From the NCBI GenBank assembly GCA_029934735.1, contig JAOZLR010000167.1:1-6046 (forward strand): a stretch of DNA of 6,046 bases, written 5' to 3'. The DNA comes from Bacteroidales bacterium (GTDB lineage: Bacteria; Bacteroidota; Bacteroidia; Bacteroidales; JAADJA01). The notes under the pieces were generated by a model. The model did not search any database and was not told where the DNA came from. It saw only the letters and a program-made list of their open reading frames with translations. Positions within the stretch are counted from its first letter, which is position 1; the number at the start of each line of letters is the position of its first letter. Positions 1 through 6,005 of this stretch are shown here, in pieces. The position numbers were made by a program, and so were the translations under genes.

Positions 1-20
1 GTCTGTTAAAAATCGGACAG

Positions 21-54
21 CAAATATAGTAAAGAATATTATATAATAGTACAA
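21..54 (-). promoter_or_regulatory. Leftward Bacteroidota-type promoter at the window edge
   Basis: On the minus strand, 28-21 reads TATATTTG followed by C, a full match to the TAnnTTTGY -7 element of the Bacteroidota primary sigma factor. A TTG lies at 54-52, 23 nt upstream, at the long end of the accepted spacing. Transcription would start near position 15 and run off the left edge, so a minus-strand gene probably begins just outside the window. The site is inferred from sequence alone. Confidence 0.5.
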
Positions 55-90
55 TTTTCTTTTTTGTTGAAAACTTTCTACGTCCATCAA

Positions 91-136
91 AACCTGTCGG
101 GTCGATGAAAGCCTGTGGGTTGCGACCCGGCAGGTT
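91..136. repeat. 14-bp inverted repeat with 18-nt loop
   Basis: The arm at 91-104 (AACCTGTCGGGTCG) pairs with 123-136 (CGACCCGGCAGGTT) over all 14 positions. The only non-Watson-Crick pair is T97/G130, a G-U wobble in plus-strand RNA and an A/C mismatch in minus-strand RNA. The 18-nt loop at 105-122 contains GAAAGCCTG (107-115), the exact reverse complement of 181-189 in the next hairpin. On the minus strand the stem is followed by only four T residues, counting the last arm bases, so it is a weak terminator candidate. It looks like an intergenic palindromic repeat. Confidence 0.75.
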
Positions 137-153
137 GAAAAAAGCTAAATTGC

Positions 154-237
154 AATCGCTGTTCGGGATTCCCACCTGACCAGGCTTTCGGGCAGGTTAA
201 CAGGAGCCAATGCGTAAGACAACCCCGAATAGCGGTT
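154..237. repeat. Nested hairpin: 17-bp outer stem enclosing an 8-bp inner stem
   Basis: The outer arms 154-170 and 221-237 pair at 16 of 17 positions as plus-strand RNA, with two G-U wobbles (156/235 and 161/230) and one A/C mismatch (168/223). Inside, ACCTGACC at 174-181 pairs with GGGCAGGT at 190-197 with one A/G mismatch, closing an 8-nt loop (182-189). No flanking target-site duplication and no open reading frame were seen, so this may be a MITE-like or REP-like element, or a structured RNA. Which it is cannot be settled from a single copy. Confidence 0.65.
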
Positions 238-264
238 CTTCATTCTGTCCACCTCGCCCCTTAA

Positions 265-278
265 TCCCCTGAAGGGGA
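265..278. repeat. Short perfect hairpin TCCCC/GGGGA
   Basis: TCCCC at 265-269 pairs with GGGGA at 274-278 around a TGAA loop. A further CCCC at 257-260 precedes it. It lies about 60 nt downstream of the stop codon of the minus-strand 1064-aa gene. On that strand the stem is followed by TTAAGGGG rather than a T-run, so I call it a short palindromic repeat rather than an intrinsic terminator. Confidence 0.5.
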
Positions 279-338
279 AACTCCGCCGCACTTTCTTCTA
301 AATATTTATTGGAACAGATATGGAAAGGTTTGCGTTAA

Positions 339-3300
339 TTACCTGATAAAGACCTTTCCTGTTATTATCCCTTTGTCCGTTAACAAGTGTACAAGATAAT
401 ACCCCTTTTTATCTTGTATATTAATTTTTATGAATGCAGATTCATTAATCTTTTCGCTATGAAGCGTTATTCCCAGCATATCAATAACCCTTATCTGTCC
501 GCTTATCTTCTCTTTGGAATTTATGTAAATAGTTTTGTCATAAGAATAAACGCTTACTCCTGTTAATTCAGAATTGTTTTCTTCAATACCAGGAGCATTT
601 TCATTTGAGAAATGGATAAGAAATCTTGCTGCCTCATCATCAGGGGAGGTGAAAAATTCATAAGCAAAGCCCGAAATAACATTTATTATGGTATGCTCTT
701 TCAAATCCTCAAGATAAATCGGGATATCTTCAAATCCGGAGATGTTATCACATGTCAAAACATAAATCCCGTTTGTACCTGCTTCAAGATGAACCGGAAT
801 TGTCAGATTATTGCTCAATGGAAGTGATGTGACCGATAATTCATAATTGTCGGGCGTTACAACATAAAGTTGAGGAGCATCCTGAATGCCGAAAAGTTTT
901 ACTCCGTCAAGTGTTGGGTCGTAATCTATCGATGCGTTATCATTTATATTTACAATGATTTCATCACTATAGTTATTACCCTGAACATTGAAAGTGAGAT
1001 ACTGATTTGTGGCTTTACCGGATTTTAGAATATTTTTGGCTGAGTGAACTCTCGCGGTATTGTCAACAGATAGCGAGCCTCCCGAAGAGTTATTACATTT
1101 AATAAAGAATCCCTGTTGTGGCGGTAATATGCTGTCAACACTGTTTGTGCCGGCAGGATTACCTTTTGTATAGCTTCCATAATTACCAGCATCGGGGTTC
1201 CACACCCAAACTGTCATATTTATATTTGTCCTTGTCCAGCCGCTACCATCATCATTGTTCCAGTTAACTGCAGAAGGATAGGGGTTTCCAACAAGATTGA
1301 ACCCTGAGTAGTCAGTCGTATTTGGAGTGCCCGGCGTGTTGGTCAGACTAATGGTCTTATTTCCGGCATTAAGGTAGCCCGAATATGTAATTGTTGTATT
1401 TCCGGTTGTTGCGTTGTCCGACCAAATTTCGTATCCCTGCATATCGGTTGCAAGTGTCGAATCAGCACTTAAAACTGATTTCCAAACCTCTTCAGGTTCA
1501 TCCCAAAACCTCAAATATAACCCACCAAATAGACTTGTGTTCGCATCATTAATTGGTGTTGAAATGAAGTGCCATTTTTCCTGCTCAATATATTGTTCAA
1601 CTTCTGCATTAACTCCTGAGGCTTCAATAAGCGAGCCTGTCCCTGTTGCATCTGACTTTAGAATAAGAGACCCGTTGTTGGAAATATCGCCGTAAACTGT
1701 CATTGCTTTCCCCGGATTTATATTCACAGTAGCACCGGATTCAATAATCATATTATAACATTCCGCAGGGGAGTTGTATTCATTATTAACGTTCGGCATA
1801 GTTGCAACAAAGCCATTGATTAAAGTGTTTGTTGTTGATAATGGTACTCTTACATCCCAGTTTCCTGAAACACTCCAGCTTACATCGGTTAGTCCGCTCC
1901 ATCCAGTCCCGAAAACTCCAAGATTGTAAAAATGATCCTGCCCGAAAACTATCCATTCCGAATTATTTTCATCTGTTCCGGATGATGAAGTCCAGTTGGT
2001 ATTTCCTGTTGTTACCGAAAGTTTTCTGACAAGTGTATGGTCTTGAGTTGCATTTGTTATGCCTGCCACACTCCATTCACTACTCTCCCCAACAACTCCG
2101 ATTTTATCAATAACTACCGAGTTATAGACCAATTCAAGCGCATCATTACCATTGAAATATGTTACAGCCGAACTCTCCTGTCCTTTATTTATGATAATGC
2201 CATCTGCCGATGAATTATATATGATAAATGTTTCCTTACTTTCTAATGAGCCGGTTCCAGTCCAAATTTCGGATGGAGTGGTTGCACCGTTTGTATATAA
2301 TTTTACGTTAATATTGGCAAGGTCAATTGGTTGGTCTTCACCATTATAGATTTCAATAGCTTTATTATAGCTACTTCCCTCCACATATTCCGAAAAGAAA
2401 ATTGTCGGTGTGTATCCAGCCATTGTTTCGGCATCCGCCATAGGGATATTGTCGGTTTTATAATTAATTAGGTTTCCGGTTCCGTTGTATGAGAATATTT
2501 TAAAGTAACATCTTATCCCTGAGTTAAGATTTATAAATGTGTGAGTTTCAATTCCCTGATCAACATTCTGAACAAGCAGGGAATTGTTTTCGGGATTTCC
2601 GTCAACAGGGTTTGCAACGGAGGTATATCCTGTGCTACTGCCTTTTAAAAGGTAATGTTCGGTTGAGAGTGCATCTGTCCAGGAGACTATTATTTCGCTT
2701 TCCGTATTTGTTGATGCAACAAGATTTGTGGGATGGTTGCTCGGTTCGTGAGCAAAAGTTATCGCATCATCGGTTACTCCTGATGAATATGCAAGACTTC
2801 CATTCACCGACCAGGCCTTATAATAATAGTGTGTCAGTGGATTTAGAATTGTGTGGTTAAACGATGTTCCATTACCGTTGTAGATAACAGTTCCTCCTCC
2901 CGGAATTGTATTTCCTGCATTGTAGGTTGTTCCATCAATCGGAATACCGAAGTTGCCATTGCTTGTCCAGGCAATCATCACATTATCATTGTCTCCGTTT
3001 TTATTCCAGGAGATGTCAATCTCCGAGTTGGAAACAGGCGTTGCTGTAAAAGCTGAAGGATCAATTAGTACAGGTCCGGTAAAAGTACCTGTAAGAATAA
3101 GGTCATTAATTCTTAAATCTCTTGTTCCGTCTGTTTTGAACCATCTGAATTTTGCATTTGAACTTGCAACGGTTCCAATATCCCAGGTAAAATCAGTATA
3201 GACATTGGGAATATCCTGATAAGAAATTGAGCCGCCTGTCCAGGTTGAACCTCCGTCGGTCGAAATCTGAATAGTACATTCCGGTGCTGTCCCCGACCCG

Positions 3301-3533
3301 TAAGATCTTAAATTGGAAATAAGCTGTAAGCTTGTGTATCCTGATAGATCATATTCGGGACTGACAACATATTCACCATCAGTCAATAGATAATATCCTG
3401 AGTTTTGCACACCCTCGTTTATCCAACCTGACGGAAGTGTTGAACATCCATTGCTGAATATCGTTTCCTGACTCACTCCTGTTAAAGTGAAAGTTGTTAT
3501 AAGAGTTATAATAAGAACCTTAAGAATTTTCAT
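339..3533 (-). CDS. T9SS-exported surface protein with FN3-like modules and lamin tail domain
   Basis: The product is a 1064-residue exported protein with no enzymatic domain I recognise. Residues 1-22 form a signal peptide (MKILK start, hydrophobic core, cleavage near SQ/ET). Residues 23-152 look like a jelly-roll domain (STDGGSTW, final DLILTGTF strand). Two FN3-like modules follow, at about 156-262 and 263-371. Residues 376-541 fit a lamin tail domain (FFSEYVEGSSYNKAIEIYN, DHTLVRK, WIVFGQDHFYNLG). Residues 542-640 are beta-rich with a GNW..R.P start and a GATVNI...YGDISNNGSL stretch. Residues 645-830 contain KWHFISTPI, FNLVGNPYPSAVNW and PPQQGFFIK, typical of Bacteroidota surface proteins. 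The last ~75 residues (VYSYDKTIYI ... GYYLVHLLTDKGIITGKVFIR) match a type A T9SS sorting domain, which is removed when the protein crosses the outer membrane. The gene starts 35 nt after the nuclease gene and shows no promoter or Shine-Dalgarno of its own, so it is probably co-transcribed with it. Lamin-tail domains often accompany secreted nucleases. A DNA- or surface-binding role is inference. Confidence 0.9.
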   Translation of the reverse strand: MKILKVLIITLITTFTLTGVSQETIFSNGCSTLPSGWINEGVQNSGYYLLTDGEYVVSPEYDLSGYTSLQLISNLRSYGSGTAPECTIQISTDGGSTWTGGSISYQDIPNVYTDFTWDIGTVASSNAKFRWFKTDGTRDLRINDLILTGTFTGPVLIDPSAFTATPVSNSEIDISWNKNGDNDNVMIAWTSNGNFGIPIDGTTYNAGNTIPGGGTVIYNGNGTSFNHTILNPLTHYYYKAWSVNGSLAYSSGVTDDAITFAHEPSNHPTNLVASTNTESEIIVSWTDALSTEHYLLKGSSTGYTSVANPVDGNPENNSLLVQNVDQGIETHTFINLNSGIRCYFKIFSYNGTGNLINYKTDNIPMADAETMAGYTPTIFFSEYVEGSSYNKAIEIYNGEDQPIDLANINVKLYTNGATTPSEIWTGTGSLESKETFIIYNSSADGIIINKGQESSAVTYFNGNDALELVYNSVVIDKIGVVGESSEWSVAGITNATQDHTLVRKLSVTTGNTNWTSSSGTDENNSEWIVFGQDHFYNLGVFGTGWSGLTDVSWSVSGNWDVRVPLSTTNTLINGFVATMPNVNNEYNSPAECYNMIIESGATVNINPGKAMTVYGDISNNGSLILKSDATGTGSLIEASGVNAEVEQYIEQEKWHFISTPINDANTSLFGGLYLRFWDEPEEVWKSVLSADSTLATDMQGYEIWSDNATTGNTTITYSGYLNAGNKTISLTNTPGTPNTTDYSGFNLVGNPYPSAVNWNNDDGSGWTRTNINMTVWVWNPDAGNYGSYTKGNPAGTNSVDSILPPQQGFFIKCNNSSGGSLSVDNTARVHSAKNILKSGKATNQYLTFNVQGNNYSDEIIVNINDNASIDYDPTLDGVKLFGIQDAPQLYVVTPDNYELSVTSLPLSNNLTIPVHLEAGTNGIYVLTCDNISGFEDIPIYLEDLKEHTIINVISGFAYEFFTSPDDEAARFLIHFSNENAPGIEENNSELTGVSVYSYDKTIYINSKEKISGQIRVIDMLGITLHSEKINESAFIKINIQDKKGYYLVHLLTDKGIITGKVFIR

Positions 3534-3568
3534 AGGTGGTTCGTGTGTTTTACTGTTAGTTGTTTATA

Positions 3569-4714
3569 TTAATTACTTGTTGTAATGCTCACTTGCAATA
3601 TATTTCCATCTGTTTTATAGTCAATGTATGTCTCTGATCCGGAATAGCCGAATATCTTAAAATAGTATTCTGTATTTGGGTCAAGATTTTTAAACATACA
3701 ATTCTCCTCTCCATAATTTACATTTATGTTCCAGAAGTCATCGCTAACGGAAGTCCCGTCAACAGGAATTGCGATTGCATCAAAGCCGGTGTCACTCATA
3801 CGGATGAGATAACTGTCGGGCAGGTAAGTGCCTGTCGCATCCGTCCATGTAAGTGTAATGTTTTGTGCTGCAAAATTATCTGCTTGATATGCAGGTTCAT
3901 CAGCAAGTCCATCTCCCCAAATCAGCTCAATGTATTCAGGATGATCAATAAAGGGATTGCGGTTATTCTGCAGGTTATAGATTGCGTTATTTCTATCAGT
4001 CTCCTTTTGACTTACCTGATCGCCATTGCTCCATTCCAGCAGCATGTTTTTTGCCCATTCTTTAAGCTGACTTCCATCAACCATACCGCTTCCAGGCCAA
4101 CTTCCGTCTTCTCCGTAATAGCGTGTAGCCATATAAAAATAGTTTCGGGCTACATCTCCTTTATATTCATCAATGGGTTCGAAAACGGTACTACTATATC
4201 CAGGATAAATACAACTTCCTAATTTACTTCCGTTTTGTGAAATCCAAGTGTATGAGCCAACTTCTCCATAGGGATAGTTACTTCTTTGGCTGTTTACATA
4301 ACCGTCGGCAGGCATAACCTGAAAAAGGTCGGAATACATTGGAGAAACTTCACCTCCAAACCAACTTTTGGGGAATGTATGTTCCCTGTTGTAGCAATCT
4401 CCCTCTTGCGAATATGTACCACATTGGTCACTTCCAAAAGAGTATTCATATGGTGGTGTCCCTCCCGGAATATCGGAATAAATATCCCAGACTTTTCCGT
4501 TTGGTTTGTCATCTGTTACCTGCAAATCAGTCCATAATTGATTATACGACCGTACAGTATGATTGTCAATAATATTATGCAAAGCAGATTGCAGGGGTGT
4601 ACCACTCAAACCTGCTGCGTTGTCATAATATCCGGGTGGGATTTGCCCGAATAATAATAAAGGCCAGACAATTAATTGAATGGGAATAATGAAAGTGCAA
4701 AATAGTTTATTCAT
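3569..4714 (-). CDS. Secreted endonuclease I family nuclease with C-terminal FN3-like module
   Basis: The 381-residue product belongs to the EndA/NucM/Vvn endonuclease I family, Mg-dependent His-Me finger nucleases that cut DNA (often RNA too) outside the cytoplasm. Residues 1-23 are a signal peptide (cleavage near LLFG/Q). The nuclease domain spans about 25-267. CYNREHTFPKSWFGG (107-121) holds the expected Glu111 metal ligand and general base His112. QVMPADGYVNSQRSNYPYG (132-150) supplies Asn141, the second metal ligand by analogy with Vvn, plus Arg144. GDVARNYFYMATRYY (186-200) and the NRNPFIDHPEY end (251-261) are also family hallmarks, so the enzyme looks intact. Residues 272-378 form an FN3-like module closely resembling residues 263-371 of the downstream protein. 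The chain ends right after it, without the T9SS sorting domain many relatives carry, so it may be periplasmic or released by another route. A promoter lies 24 nt upstream of the ATG. The nuclease is first in a likely two-gene operon. Confidence 0.93.
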   Translation of the reverse strand: MNKLFCTFIIPIQLIVWPLLLFGQIPPGYYDNAAGLSGTPLQSALHNIIDNHTVRSYNQLWTDLQVTDDKPNGKVWDIYSDIPGGTPPYEYSFGSDQCGTYSQEGDCYNREHTFPKSWFGGEVSPMYSDLFQVMPADGYVNSQRSNYPYGEVGSYTWISQNGSKLGSCIYPGYSSTVFEPIDEYKGDVARNYFYMATRYYGEDGSWPGSGMVDGSQLKEWAKNMLLEWSNGDQVSQKETDRNNAIYNLQNNRNPFIDHPEYIELIWGDGLADEPAYQADNFAAQNITLTWTDATGTYLPDSYLIRMSDTGFDAIAIPVDGTSVSDDFWNINVNYGEENCMFKNLDPNTEYYFKIFGYSGSETYIDYKTDGNILQVSITTSN

Positions 4715-4737
4715 AGTTTATTTAGTATAATGGGGTG

Positions 4738-4770
4738 CAAAAGTATTTATTTTCTGGAAATAAGAATCAA
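4738..4770 (-). promoter_or_regulatory. Promoter of the nuclease/lamin-tail operon
   Basis: On the minus strand, 4745-4738 reads TACTTTTG followed by C, a perfect TAnnTTTGY -7 element. TTG at 4770-4768 is 22 nt upstream, within the 17-23 nt spacing reported for Bacteroidota. A start site near 4732 would give a leader of about 18 nt that is A/T-rich and has no Shine-Dalgarno, as is usual in this phylum. The fit of box, spacing and leader length makes this the best promoter in the window. Confidence 0.7.
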
Positions 4771-4804
4771 GGTTTTAAATGTTAGTGCCAAGAGTAAACC
4801 TGTC

Positions 4805-4866
4805 TCTACAATCTTGCATCTTGTAATCTTATCTCTTTGTTCTTGGAATCTTGGCTCTTGCATCTG
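4805..4866. repeat. Degenerate TCTTG heptad array with 7-7-8 spacing
   Basis: TCTTG or a near variant (TCTAC, TCTTA, TCTTT, TCTG) starts at 4805, 4812, 4819, 4827, 4834, 4841, 4849, 4856 and 4863. The spacings are 7, 7, 8, 7, 7, 8, 7 and 7, so every third word is exactly 22 nt apart. The unit at 4812-4833 matches 4834-4855 at 16 of 22 positions. The array fills the gap between the RNase H stop codon and the nuclease promoter and contains no hairpin or reading frame of note. On the minus strand it reads as CAAGA words. The function is unknown. I have the impression of similar intergenic words in other Bacteroidota genomes but cannot confirm it here. Confidence 0.7.
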
Positions 4867-4871
4867 AGCTA

Positions 4872-5504
4872 TTACTTTCTCCCGAAGTCAGCAGGAATTT
4901 CACCCCAATATTTTGTTTCCCACTTCAGAATTATATTTGAAAATTCGTTATTTTTCAACCATATCAATGCTCTGTCAACTAACTGGAATAGTTTTTCATT
5001 TTTCGGGCGTCGTTTAAGCTTTGTGTTAATTTTTTTTCTTTTGACCCAGCTTATGGCAGTCCGGGAATCAGAGTAAACAGGAATTGTGCTGTTTTTTTGT
5101 TTGAGCATTGCGATTCCATGAACAAGTGCAAGGAATTCACCAATATTTACTGTTCCTTCAGGAAAAGGGCCTTGTCTGAAAATCTCTCTTCCTGAACTAG
5201 TATATACTCCTCTGTATTCCAGAATTCCAGGATTTCCGGCACAGGCAGCATCTACAGAAAAGCTGTTTGCAATTGGATTTCCAACAAGTTTTCGCTGTTC
5301 ATCAGTGAAGTTAAGAATACGCTCATCCATACCGATATAATTTTCACTTCCTTCATTAAAGGCTCTTTCGGCAAGCTCTTTGTCTTTAAATGATTTGAAT
5401 ACCGGATTTGAATATCCTTCAATTTGTTTTTTACACTCATCCCATGTTTTATAAATCCCCGGATTATTTCCTTTCCAGACTACATAAACTTTTTTTGCTG
5501 CCAT
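4872..5504 (-). CDS. rnhA: Viroplasmin-domain ribonuclease HI
   Basis: The 210-residue cytoplasmic enzyme should cleave the RNA strand of RNA/DNA hybrids, as in primer removal and R-loop clearance. Residues 4-49 form the caulimovirus-VI (viroplasmin) module (KVYVVWKGNNPGIYKTWDEC, then FKSF.....AERAF), known in eukaryotic RNase H1 to bind hybrids. After a linker, residues 80-208 form the RNase H fold with all four acidic catalytic residues visible: Asp85 in SVDAACAGNPG, Glu123 in NIGEFLALVHG, Asp146 in VYSDSRTA and Asp206 in the GEIPADFGRK end. The length is normal for the bacterial family, so the gene appears complete. The MAAKKVYVVWKG start is the natural one. It ends in tandem stops TAA TAG. 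No clear promoter of its own is visible: the upstream gene's terminator occupies the leader, so expression may depend partly on read-through or on a cryptic promoter. The symbol is given by family, not by orthology to a named strain gene. Confidence 0.95.
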   Translation of the reverse strand: MAAKKVYVVWKGNNPGIYKTWDECKKQIEGYSNPVFKSFKDKELAERAFNEGSENYIGMDERILNFTDEQRKLVGNPIANSFSVDAACAGNPGILEYRGVYTSSGREIFRQGPFPEGTVNIGEFLALVHGIAMLKQKNSTIPVYSDSRTAISWVKRKKINTKLKRRPKNEKLFQLVDRALIWLKNNEFSNIILKWETKYWGEIPADFGRK

Positions 5505-5509
5505 ATTTC

Positions 5510-5548
5510 AATAAAAAAGCTTTACACCTCCCAAAGAAATGTAAAGCT
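5510..5548 (-). terminator. Rho-independent terminator of the 75-aa peptide gene
   Basis: On the minus strand AGCTTTACA (5548-5540) pairs perfectly with TGTAAAGCT (5526-5518) around a 13-nt loop, and is followed by TTTTTATT (5517-5510). It begins 25 nt after the stop codon of the small peptide gene, as expected for its terminator. The T-tract ends only about 5 nt before the ATG of the RNase H gene, so the terminator also forms that gene's leader. The loop carries GGGAGGTG, a Shine-Dalgarno-like sequence held 22 nt from the ATG, too far to act in place. Confidence 0.8.
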
Positions 5549-5573
5549 ATTAATAAATACATCTGATAATTAA

Positions 5574-5801
5574 TTATTCCTCCTTATTAAGGAAAAATGT
5601 CTTTTTGGCTCCATAAGCCGCACCCATTATCAACATTACAATTAGTCCACCTCCAATAGGAGCTCCACCACCAACCGGAAGATCACCGCCTCCGGGGCCT
5701 CCACTACCAGGATCAGGAGGGACATCAGCAAAGACATTTGAAACAAACGGAGTTGCTGTGAAAAACAGGATAATCAGGATTGAAGTAATAAATTTTTTCA
5801 T
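5574..5801 (-). CDS. Small secreted Gly/Pro-rich peptide with PID-CTERM-like C-terminus
   Basis: The product is 75 residues. Residues 1-25 are a clear signal peptide (MKKF, hydrophobic core, cleavage at VFA/D). Residues 26-52 are a low-complexity Pro/Gly segment (PPDPGSGGPGGG, PVGGGAPIGGG). Residues 53-64 are a short hydrophobic segment (LIVMLIMGAAYG), followed by basic and polar AKKTFFLNKEE. Signature, hydrophobic stretch and positive end form a tripartite sorting signal resembling the PID-CTERM class of Bacteroidota, but with PIG in place of PID. After signal cleavage only about 50 residues remain, almost all sorting signal and spacer, so no enzymatic function is possible. It is probably a small envelope-anchored or processed peptide of unknown role. 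It has its own promoter candidate upstream and a terminator downstream, so it is a single-gene unit. The ATG at 5801 is the only start that keeps the signal peptide. No Cys is present, so it is not a lipoprotein. Confidence 0.85.
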   Translation of the reverse strand: MKKFITSILIILFFTATPFVSNVFADVPPDPGSGGPGGGDLPVGGGAPIGGGLIVMLIMGAAYGAKKTFFLNKEE

Positions 5802-5868
5802 AACGATATATTTTAAGAAGAACCGAATTTATTAAAGCTATAAAAAGAACCAAACTTTAAGATTTTGG

Positions 5869-5884
5869 TTGTACAAATGTACAA
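5869..5884. promoter_or_regulatory. Operator-like perfect inverted repeat TTGTACA-AA-TGTACAA
   Basis: The two 7-bp arms are exact reverse complements separated by AA. The site also contains a tandem 8-bp duplication, GTACAAAT at 5871-5878 and 5879-5886. It overlaps the candidate -7 element of the small peptide gene on the minus strand, where a bound dimeric repressor would block transcription. The binding protein is unknown; the plus-strand gene starting at 6035 could encode it, but only four codons are visible. Confidence 0.45.
5874..5881 (-). promoter_or_regulatory. Candidate -7 element for the small peptide gene
   Basis: The minus strand reads TACATTTG followed by T, a full match to TAnnTTTGY. 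No TTG is found at the expected -33 distance; only T-rich sequence is there. A start near 5868 gives a leader of roughly 67 nt, longer than for the nuclease operon. The leader has no Shine-Dalgarno before the ATG at 5801, only A/T-rich sequence. Confidence 0.45.
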
Positions 5885-5903
5885 ATACTTTTCATAAAAC
5901 CTA

Positions 5904-5927
5904 TTTTTTTAAAAAAAATATTTTTTT
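5904..5927. other. Consecutive T/A homopolymer tracts in the divergent promoter region
   Basis: Seven T (5904-5910), eight A (5911-5918), then TA and seven T (5921-5927) follow one another, forming overlapping palindromes. Such tracts stiffen or bend DNA and can act as UP-like elements. They lie between the two divergent promoter candidates, so an architectural role is plausible but inferred only from composition. Confidence 0.4.
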
Positions 5928-5975
5928 GTATGATGAGAGTTGTTTTTACTTTATTACTTTATTCTAAAATAATTT

Positions 5976-5996
5976 ATTATTTATACAATAAATAAT
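5976..5996. promoter_or_regulatory. Operator-like palindrome upstream of the plus-strand promoter
   Basis: ATTATTTAT (5976-5984) and ATAAATAAT (5988-5996) are perfect 9-bp inverted arms separated by ACA. The repeat covers the position where the -33 element of the plus-strand promoter at 6006-6013 would lie, a common place for an operator. Because the region is nearly all A/T, chance palindromes are more likely than usual. Confidence 0.35.
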
Positions 5997-6005
5997 TGAA
6001 TTACT

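Larger units (their letters stand above)
55..338. other. Gene-free intergenic stretch with a repeat mosaic
   Basis: No coding region is supported between the leftward promoter and the stop codon of the 1064-aa gene. Roughly 85-290 is visibly richer in G+C than the flanking genes and consists mostly of inverted repeats (91-136, 154-237 with an inner hairpin at 174-197, and 265-278), listed separately. The flanks, about 55-80 and 291-338, are AT-rich and show nothing further. The block lies 3' of the minus-strand operon and could also serve for transcript 3'-end formation, but none of the stems is followed by a strong U-tract on that strand. Confidence 0.6.

Noticed and set aside
91..237. Insertion sequence or complete transposon
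   Set aside because: There is no transposase frame and no visible target-site duplication. Only inverted repeats are present.
265..278. Intrinsic terminator of the nuclease/surface-protein operon
   Set aside because: The stem is only 5 bp and is followed on the minus strand by TTAAGGGG, not by a T-run.
2537..2860. Plus-strand open frame of 107 codons inside the surface-protein gene
   Set aside because: It is antisense to a gene with clear domains throughout, its product is low-complexity and Arg/Cys/Leu-rich with no motif, and there is no promoter element. The other antisense frames in this gene and in the nuclease gene were dropped for the same reason.
3534..3568. Separate promoter for the surface-protein gene
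   Set aside because: The 35-nt gap contains no TAnnTTTG element on the minus strand, so co-transcription with the nuclease is simpler.
3863..4222. Plus-strand 119-codon frame opposite the nuclease gene
   Set aside because: It lies opposite conserved nuclease coding sequence, and its Ile/Ser/Cys-rich product is what the complement of this codon usage would give.
4805..4866. CRISPR-like array
   Set aside because: The words are 5 nt long, degenerate and only 2-3 nt apart, with no spacers and no cas gene nearby.
5252..5440. Second minus-strand frame within the RNase H gene
   Set aside because: It is a frame-shifted shadow of the RNase H reading frame, which keeps all four catalytic acids in the main frame.
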